From: Acholeplasmatales bacterium | Lineage (GTDB): Bacteria; Bacillota_I; Bacilli_A; Acholeplasmatales; Anaeroplasmataceae | Direction of reading: 5' to 3' | Length of the DNA stretch: 50,030 nucleotides | Assembly: GCA_900767915.1 (NCBI GenBank) | Contig: CAAGAX010000003.1 | Coordinates: 1-50,030, forward strand | Shown here: positions 44,618-50,030 of the stretch, piece after piece | How the letters are laid out: each line of letters begins with the position of its first letter | Numbering within the stretch: position 1 is the first letter of the stretch | Notes under the pieces: generated by a model | Seen by the model: only the letters and a program-made list of their open reading frames with translations | Database searches by the model: none | What the model was told of the DNA's origin: nothing | Program-made: the position numbers and the translations under genes

Positions 44618-44644
44618 TGTAAAGAATTGTAAAGAACTTGTAAA
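44618..44644 (-). promoter_or_regulatory. Pho-box-like direct repeats upstream of pstS
   Basis: Three TTTACA repeats on the minus strand (44618-44623, 44628-44633, 44639-44644) spaced by 4 and 5 bp, about one per helical turn. This matches the spacing of PhoP boxes of B. subtilis, TT(A/C/T)A(C/T)A repeats. PhoB activation of the operon is therefore likely. Confidence 0.75.
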
Positions 44645-44753
44645 GAACTAAGCTTATTCTATAAAAACAACATTAAATATGCTCTTTTCAGCTTAGCTTT
44701 AATTAAGTCTAATTCAATCCCTATTTTTTATATAAGAATATGATATATTTTTA

Positions 44754-44782
44754 TTGACAATTATTTCGTTTTCCTCTAAAAT
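44754..44782 (+). promoter_or_regulatory. Promoter of the Pr6Pr gene
   Basis: TTGACA (44754-44759), 17 bp, TAAAAT (44777-44782). The -35 box contains the TTG of a longer reading frame, confirming that translation starts later. Confidence 0.8.
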
Positions 44783-44801
44783 AGGCAAGGGAGGAAAAAA
44801 T

Positions 44802-45446
44802 ATGATAAAAAATAAAATAATATCACTTACATATAAAACTATATTATTAACAATATCATTTTTAGCAATGTATCATATGGCCTTAAATATAACACCAAAT
44901 ACATTAGCTTATTTTACAAATTTATCTAATATATTAGTATTTATAGTAGTACTTATAGTTTGGATTAGAACTTTTAAGGATGTAGCATTAAATAAAAAAA
45001 TAGATGGACCAAATCCTCATCTTGTTAGAATAAAGGGTATTGCTACTGTTTCAATAGCAATAACTGGTCTTATCTACGCAACAACATTGGCAAAATATGA
45101 TCAAAAATCAAATTATACAGTTCAAAATTTATCAGTTCATTATATAATACCTTTATTAACAGTATTAGATTATTTCTTATTTGATCAAAAAGGGTTAATT
45201 AAATGGTATCATCCATTAATTTGGGCTAGTATAATAATATTATATTTACCTTATGTCTTTATTAGAGCGTTAATTTTAGGAGAAAATACCAATTTAATAA
45301 GATATCCTTATTTCTTTTTAAATATTGATAATATAGGAGTATTATCTGTATCAATTTGGTGTATAGGAATAGCTCTATTATTTATATTTCTTTCTTATTT
45401 AATATTCATTTATGATAGATTTCAAAATAAAAGATTGAACCATTAG
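44802..45446 (+). CDS. Pr6Pr-type six-helix membrane protein
   Basis: A 214-aa integral membrane protein with six predicted helices. It resembles the Pr6Pr family of uncharacterised membrane proteins (YFTNLSNILVF, HYIIPLLTVLDYFLFD, YPYFFLNIDNIGVLSV). No enzymatic motif. ATG 44802 is set by GGGAGG with 7 nt spacing. Single gene, divergent from pstS, sharing the 200-bp regulatory region. Confidence 0.75.
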   Translation: MIKNKIISLTYKTILLTISFLAMYHMALNITPNTLAYFTNLSNILVFIVVLIVWIRTFKDVALNKKIDGPNPHLVRIKGIATVSIAITGLIYATTLAKYDQKSNYTVQNLSVHYIIPLLTVLDYFLFDQKGLIKWYHPLIWASIIILYLPYVFIRALILGENTNLIRYPYFFLNIDNIGVLSVSIWCIGIALLFIFLSYLIFIYDRFQNKRLNH

Positions 45447-45471
45447 TTTTGGTTCAATCTTTTATTTTTTT
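45432..45471. terminator. Bidirectional terminator between Pr6Pr gene and 115-aa gene
   Basis: AGATTGAACCA (45432-45442) pairs with TGGTTCAATCT (45450-45460); T-rich tails on both sides. It contains the Pr6Pr stop. Confidence 0.85.
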
Positions 45472-45817
45472 AACGATGTAATTTAAAGCTTAAATAATTC
45501 TTTAATACCTCTGGATCAGCTTCTTCAGCACTCTTAGCAAGATAAGGAACCTCACTTAATGCATAAGTCTTAGAACCAGGATTACCATCCTTCATAAGGA
45601 ATGTTTCAACTACTACATCAACAAGCTCAATATTATAATAATAATCACCCTTATCATTAGAATATTTTCTACACATTCTATCACCATCCTGATAATATGT
45701 GTCATTAAATGCATATCTTTGCTTTCCATCCTTATTTACATAAAGATATCCTTTTGTTACCGCAAGAGTATTGTCAGCTACTTGAACTTTTACGATTGGA
45801 TTTTTATATTCTTCCAT
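45470..45817 (-). CDS. Unknown 115-aa cytoplasmic protein
   Basis: A small protein without signal or membrane segment that I do not recognise. It is Tyr/Lys/Asp-rich with alternating beta-like pattern (VKVQVADNTLAVTKGYLYVNKDGKQRYAF, then YYYNIELVDVVVETFL). Like the CBM20 gene, it is richer in GC and in frequent codons than its neighbours, suggesting strong expression. Ribosome binding site AAGGAGA; promoter at 45855-45882. Monocistronic. Confidence 0.7.
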   Translation of the reverse strand: MEEYKNPIVKVQVADNTLAVTKGYLYVNKDGKQRYAFNDTYYQDGDRMCRKYSNDKGDYYYNIELVDVVVETFLMKDGNPGSKTYALSEVPYLAKSAEEADPEVLKNYLSFKLHR

Positions 45818-45854
45818 TTTTTCACTTCTCCTTACTTCATTTCTATATTTAAAT

Positions 45855-45882
45855 AGTATATCACAATTTAAATTAAAAGTAA
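45855..45882 (-). promoter_or_regulatory. Promoter of the 115-aa gene
   Basis: On the minus strand TTACTT (45877-45882), 16 bp, TATACT (45855-45860). The remaining gap to 46168 shows no gene or structured element that I can support. Confidence 0.5.
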
Positions 45883-46168
45883 TTAAAATTCTAATATTTT
45901 AAAAAAAATTTTAATATTTTGTTTAAAACAATAATTTTTTATATAAATATCTAGTTTTTTCTGCACCAATAGCTTTAATAAAAATATAAGTAAATACTTA
46001 CCCATTAAAAATAATCTATCTACATATTTATTTCTTAGAAAATAAATCTAAAATATCTTTTATCTATTAACTCTAAGAGTATCATACCAAAAAACTTAAA
46101 TTCTTTTTTTTTCACAAGCTAGGATATTTTTATTATATATATTATAAAAATCAAAAATTAAATACTAT

Positions 46169-47767
46169 TTATAAATTAATAATTCTACTATTTTCTAATA
46201 AATCACCATAATGATTAATAGATAATACCATCTTATCCTTAGCTACTCTATTAATAACATCTATAATGTTTTTAGCAGTTACTCCATCTATTTTTGCATT
46301 CATTTCATCTAAAAATAATATTTTACTATTCAATATAATAGCCCTAGCAATATTAAATAAAGATAATTCTCCAGTAGAATAATCTGTTAATTTAAATAAA
46401 GCATTAATATCCTTAATTCTATCTAATCCAACAAGCCTTAATGTATTATAAATATCTTCATCCTTAATAGATGAATCTAATAATGTAATTTCATCCTTAA
46501 TACTACCTAATGAAAAATAATAATCCTGATATACTATTCCTAAATATTTTCTTTTTACCTCATCACTTAATAAATATGAATCTACACCATTAATAGTAAC
46601 TCTTCCCTTAGTAGGCTTAATTAAGCCATAGGCAAGCTTAAATAATGTTGATTTTCCACTACCACTTCTACCCTTAAAGGTAATTCTTTCATTATTTTCT
46701 ATTCTTAAATTATAATTTTCAATAACATTTTCTTCTCCATTATATGAATAAGTAACATCCTTAAATTCTAATATAATATTATCATTAATTTCACAATTTT
46801 TATTCTTAATAGAATCCTCCTCAAGCTTAAAGAATTCATTAATTCTATCAATAGCTGCAAAGGACTTTTGAATTGTTTGAAGCTCCATACCAAGATTTTC
46901 AATTGGAGTATATAAATTTGTAATTAAATCAATAGATGAAACAATCATACCTACTGTCATACCAAATAATTTATTATTAGCAGTTGATAATACAATAATT
47001 AATACTATTAAAATTGTTTTTGCTATCTGCATAATAGGAGAAAACATTGCATCATAATTATTAGCCTTCTGATTAGTCTTAAAATTTTCACTTAACACCT
47101 TATCATATTTATTATTAATTTCATCATAAATTCTAAATGATTTAATAGTAGTAATATTATCTAAATTTTCTAATACTAAATTGTTAGCATTACCTTCAAG
47201 CTTTCTATTTTCACTTTGAGCCTTATACATTCTTTTTCTAATCCACATTGTAAATAAAACTATAAATGGAATTAAAGCTAATGTAATAAAACCAAATATT
47301 ATAGAAAATATAAAGATTGAAGCAACAATTCCAATCATTTTGAATATATCAATAGCCATTGATATTACGCCTGATGTAATAAGAGTATTTATTTCTTCTA
47401 CATCATTAGAAAAATATGCTTCTAATGTACCATAATCATATTTTGTAAAATTAATATAAGATAATCTATTAACCTTATGTAGCATTTCTAATCTTATATT
47501 TTTACCAATTCCTTGGGAAATAATTACTAATAATATTTCCTTTAAAAAGTCTATTAATCCAATAAATATAAATAATAGCATATAAAATAAAGCACTTAAT
47601 AATAAATTTGACATATTTTTAGATGGAATAACATCATCTACAATTATTCTTAATAATTGAGGTGGTATTAATGATAATACTGTTACTAAAGCAATAACAA
47701 TTATTGTAAACAAAAAAACAAAAATATGTTTTTTAAAATAACTAACGATACATTTTAAAACACTCAT
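46169..47767 (-). CDS. ABC exporter half with degenerate signature motif
   Basis: A 532-aa half-transporter: six membrane helices (about 1-300) then an ATPase domain. Walker A GRSGSGKST and Walker B ILFLDEMNAKID are intact, but the signature is STGEL instead of LSGGQ. With its partner this makes a heterodimeric exporter having one consensus and one degenerate site, a common design. Its start codon overlaps the last base of the partner gene. Substrate unknown; MarR control hints at a drug or toxic metabolite. Confidence 0.85.
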   Translation of the reverse strand: MSVLKCIVSYFKKHIFVFLFTIIVIALVTVLSLIPPQLLRIIVDDVIPSKNMSNLLLSALFYMLLFIFIGLIDFLKEILLVIISQGIGKNIRLEMLHKVNRLSYINFTKYDYGTLEAYFSNDVEEINTLITSGVISMAIDIFKMIGIVASIFIFSIIFGFITLALIPFIVLFTMWIRKRMYKAQSENRKLEGNANNLVLENLDNITTIKSFRIYDEINNKYDKVLSENFKTNQKANNYDAMFSPIMQIAKTILIVLIIVLSTANNKLFGMTVGMIVSSIDLITNLYTPIENLGMELQTIQKSFAAIDRINEFFKLEEDSIKNKNCEINDNIILEFKDVTYSYNGEENVIENYNLRIENNERITFKGRSGSGKSTLFKLAYGLIKPTKGRVTINGVDSYLLSDEVKRKYLGIVYQDYYFSLGSIKDEITLLDSSIKDEDIYNTLRLVGLDRIKDINALFKLTDYSTGELSLFNIARAIILNSKILFLDEMNAKIDGVTAKNIIDVINRVAKDKMVLSINHYGDLLENSRIINL

Positions 47768-49452
47768 TATTTAATATCTCCTACTAGATTACTAAAATCA
47801 CTATCAAGCAATAAATCCTTATAGCTTCCAAAAATATAGCTACCATTCTTTAAAAATAATATCTTATCCATTTTCTTTAATATCTCATATTGATTATTAA
47901 TTAAAACTAAAATTGAATCCTTACATTCATTTAAAATATTATCAGTTATTTTTTCACCCATTTTAATATCAATTGCATTAAATGGATCATCCATTATAAT
48001 AAGCCTAGGAGTATTATATACTCCTCTTGCAATCATTACTCTTTTTTGTTGCCCACCACTCAAATTCACACAAGAATGTGATATAATTTCATTTTCTTTA
48101 TCTTTAAATTCATTAATATCTTCATCTAAAGTACTAATTTTTAATTCTCTTTCAACATTTTTATTATTGTCAAAGGAAATATTATATTTTAAGGTATCAT
48201 TAAATAATTCACTTTGACTTGGTATATAAGAAATAAAGCTTTCTTTTATATCATTTCTTACATCCTTAAGCTCTATTCCATAAAGCTTAATGCTTCCATC
48301 ATAATTATATATTCCAGCTAAAGCAGCTCCTAATGTTGATTTGCCGCTATGGATCATTCCACAGATACCTAATGATTCTCCTTTTTTCAAATTAAAGGAA
48401 ATGTCATTTAAAACAAAGCTATTATCAAATCCAAATGTTAAATTTGATACCTCTAATGTAGGTATTTCATTATTATACTCTATTGTTTTTTGTTCTTCCT
48501 TTGGCTCTAAATAAATAGCACATCTTTTCCATGAAACCTTTAATGTTGTTACTGCATTAAAAATTTTACCAACCTTTGATGACTTTTTCGCAACTAGCAT
48601 ATATGTTGTTAAATAAGCAGAAAATGTACCAATTAACCAAATATCATTTATAACCTTTTCTCCACATAAATAAACAACAAAGAATAATCCTATTAAAGCT
48701 ATCGCTTGATACATTGGCTCTAATGAGCCTTTATATATCATAGACTTAATAGATTTTTTTTCTAAATCATTTTGAACCTCTTCATATTGCTTATAATATC
48801 TATTAGATACACCATATCCTCTATAATAAACTTCATTTTTTAAACAATTTAAAGTAACATTCTTAGATTTAGAAAAAGCTTTTTTATATTCTAATGTAGA
48901 TTTATAAATAAGCTTTTTCATTACATTCGCAACAACTATAGATAAAATTAAGAACATAGCAATTATTAATGTTACCTTTACATCCATAATCATCATAGAT
49001 ATAAAATAACCAAGCATTAATATTAAGCTATCATATATTTCAGTTAAAACCTTTCTTACTCCTTCAGCACTATCCTTTATATCAGAAAGATTTTTAGACA
49101 TTACATCACCCTTTGATGCTTTAGAAAAATCCTCAATATTACTTTTTAAAAGATTATTAAATGATACAGTTCTCATTTCTAAAACCATTCTATTAGAAAA
49201 GTCTCTTACATAATATCTTTTAAAATATCTATTAACCTGTATGAATACAACAAATAATAAAAATGACAAAGCAAATAAAATTATATACTTAACATCAGAT
49301 TGCTCCTTATACAAATCAATCAATCTTCCTTGTACTAAGGGTACAAAGGCCATAAGTCCATTAAAAACAACTCCAGCAATAGTAGCTAAAATAAATGATT
49401 TCTTATTTAATTTAAAATAAGTACTTATTTTATCATATCTAATTTTATTCAT
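47767..49452 (-). CDS. ABC exporter half, partner of the downstream gene
   Basis: A 561-aa half-transporter: membrane domain of six helices (about 20-310), then an ATPase with Walker A GMIHSGKST, consensus signature LSGGQQKRVMIARG and Walker B LIIMDDPFNAID. Asp replaces the catalytic Glu after Walker B, as often seen in one member of a heterodimer. Begins 8 bp inside the marR gene. Both halves and marR form one operon. Confidence 0.85.
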   Translation of the reverse strand: MNKIRYDKISTYFKLNKKSFILATIAGVVFNGLMAFVPLVQGRLIDLYKEQSDVKYIILFALSFLLFVVFIQVNRYFKRYYVRDFSNRMVLEMRTVSFNNLLKSNIEDFSKASKGDVMSKNLSDIKDSAEGVRKVLTEIYDSLILMLGYFISMMIMDVKVTLIIAMFLILSIVVANVMKKLIYKSTLEYKKAFSKSKNVTLNCLKNEVYYRGYGVSNRYYKQYEEVQNDLEKKSIKSMIYKGSLEPMYQAIALIGLFFVVYLCGEKVINDIWLIGTFSAYLTTYMLVAKKSSKVGKIFNAVTTLKVSWKRCAIYLEPKEEQKTIEYNNEIPTLEVSNLTFGFDNSFVLNDISFNLKKGESLGICGMIHSGKSTLGAALAGIYNYDGSIKLYGIELKDVRNDIKESFISYIPSQSELFNDTLKYNISFDNNKNVERELKISTLDEDINEFKDKENEIISHSCVNLSGGQQKRVMIARGVYNTPRLIIMDDPFNAIDIKMGEKITDNILNECKDSILVLINNQYEILKKMDKILFLKNGSYIFGSYKDLLLDSDFSNLVGDIK

Positions 49453-49855
49453 GCTTTAGCTCCTTAAAGCCTATCTTTCTAAGACGCTTTGATTCTAAAT
49501 AAACCTTATCTAATAATCTTAAAAAGTCTTCTTTTTCAGTATCACTTAATACCGAAACACAAGCATTATAAAATTCATTTTCATAATCAAATACCTCATT
49601 TTTAATTTCTAATCCCATTTTTGTTGCCTTCATTAGCTTTTTTCTCATATCATTACTATCACTTTCAATTGTAATATAGCCTAAGGATACAAGTTTTTTA
49701 CTCATTCTTGTAACTAAGCCCTTATCAACATTCAAATGCTCTTTGACCTCACTAAAGCTTCTTGATTCTCTTTTAGCAATAAAACGTAGCATTTCAAATT
49801 CATTTTCATTCAAATTTGCCATTTTCTTACCTATATAGTTCTTATATAGAGCCAT
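49445..49855 (-). CDS. MarR-family regulator of the ABC exporter operon
   Basis: A winged-helix MarR protein: NLNENEFEMLRFIAKRESRSFSEVKEHLNVDKGLVTRMSKKLVSLGYI contains the DNA-binding helix, followed by the wing (DMRKKLMKATKMG) and C-terminal dimer helices. It probably represses the exporter and releases on a small ligand. The start is in doubt. ATG 49855 lies inside the first helix (ITKIARNMALYKNYI), while the frame runs upstream through a TTG at 49909 into higher-GC DNA that looks like a mobile-element end. The native start may have been lost to insertion. Confidence 0.75.
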   Translation of the reverse strand: MALYKNYIGKKMANLNENEFEMLRFIAKRESRSFSEVKEHLNVDKGLVTRMSKKLVSLGYITIESDSNDMRKKLMKATKMGLEIKNEVFDYENEFYNACVSVLSDTEKEDFLRLLDKVYLESKRLRKIGFKELKHE

Positions 49856-49884
49856 ATTTCTAGCTATTTTAGTAATATTTCTTG

Positions 49885-50030
49885 CTTCCCTGACTGCTCC
49901 CACAGGCAAGTCTGTGGGGTTCTGATTGCCAAGTGTAGCTTGTAATCGTACACCATTCTCAGGCTTTGGAGTTACAAGTGTAAATCTATTTGAATCAGGA
50001 CTTTTATTACCAAGCGGTCAAACGACCACA
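49885..50030 (-). mobile_element. Probable end of an IS200/IS605-type element (partial)
   Basis: This stretch is far richer in GC than the rest of the window. It has a 7-bp hairpin CCCACAG-GCAAGT-CTGTGGG (49891-49910), as at subterminal ends of IS200/IS605 elements. At the window edge the minus strand reads CGRLTAW then a stop, similar to the ACG(D/R)LTS end of TnpB proteins. Only the last few codons would be inside the window. The transition to AT-rich DNA near 49885 would be the element boundary. Suggestive, not proven. Confidence 0.4.

Noticed and set aside
45818..46168. Possible small RNA in the gap before the 115-aa gene
   Set aside because: Only AT-rich sequence without a clear promoter-terminator pair.
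1..50030. Mycoplasma genetic code (TGA as tryptophan)
   Set aside because: TGA ends intact genes such as the HIT protein and the epimerase, and conserved tryptophans are TGG.
1..50030. CRISPR arrays, tRNA and rRNA genes
   Set aside because: No regularly spaced repeats, cloverleaf-like or rRNA-like segments were recognised by reading; short tRNA genes could still be missed without a covariance scan.

Overview
The window is very AT-rich, Gram-positive-type chromosomal DNA that uses the standard genetic code: TGA ends genes such as the HIT protein and the aldose epimerase, and tryptophan is TGG, so this is not a code-4 mycoplasma. Gene content points to a low-GC Firmicute related to Bacilli, Erysipelotrichia or uncultured gut lineages. 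It includes RarA, RecU, an RNase J2-like protein, a FtsK/SpoIIIE relative, a dipicolinate synthase A relative, MsmX-type sugar ABC transport and PhoPR/Pst. No rRNA, tRNA, CRISPR array or replication origin was seen. Taxonomy is inference from gene content only.

Layout. 0.1-6.9 kb is housekeeping: rarA, a degenerate FtsK/SpoIIIE-like protein, an RNase J family protein, a DpaA-like protein, a stand-alone CBM20 domain and recU. 7-19.3 kb is a beta-glucan/cello-oligosaccharide locus: a lacI regulator, GH1 beta-glucosidase, aldose epimerase, CelC-like GH5, GH94 cellobiose phosphorylase, and a CUT1 ABC importer with its MsmX-like ATPase. Three near-identical 14-bp sites of the form CTTAA(A/T)CGTTTTCG, plus a related palindrome, sit at the promoters or leader of these units, suggesting one regulon. 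Imported oligosaccharides would be split inside the cell by phosphorolysis and hydrolysis.

19.3-25.2 kb carries a HAD phosphatase, a MATE transporter, two paralogous soluble GGDEF proteins and a HIT protein. The first GGDEF gene lies behind a c-di-GMP-I riboswitch whose expression platform is an intrinsic terminator. 25.5-31.8 kb is accessory: two MacB-like ABC proteins, a small lipoprotein, and a secreted PPC-like protein interrupted by one in-frame TAG, with a homopolymer-spaced promoter. 31.9-33.8 kb is decaying DNA: an oleate hydratase pseudogene and its probable TetR regulator, also frameshifted.

33.9-37.5 kb has an unknown protein, a membrane PAS-GGDEF-EAL phosphodiesterase and a formate/nitrite-type transporter. 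37.7-44.6 kb is a complete pstSCAB-phoU-phoB-phoR phosphate operon with Pho-box-like repeats upstream. 44.8-49.9 kb holds a Pr6Pr-type membrane protein, an unknown 115-aa protein and a MarR plus heterodimeric ABC exporter operon. Its 5' end abuts a higher-GC stretch that looks like the end of an IS200/IS605-type element.

The best candidates for new biology are the negative-feedback c-di-GMP switch in front of a cyclase lacking an I-site, the possibly phase-variable PPC protein/lipoprotein/ABC cluster, and the retained dpaA-rnjB-spoIIIE gene order in which the motor protein has lost its ATPase motifs.
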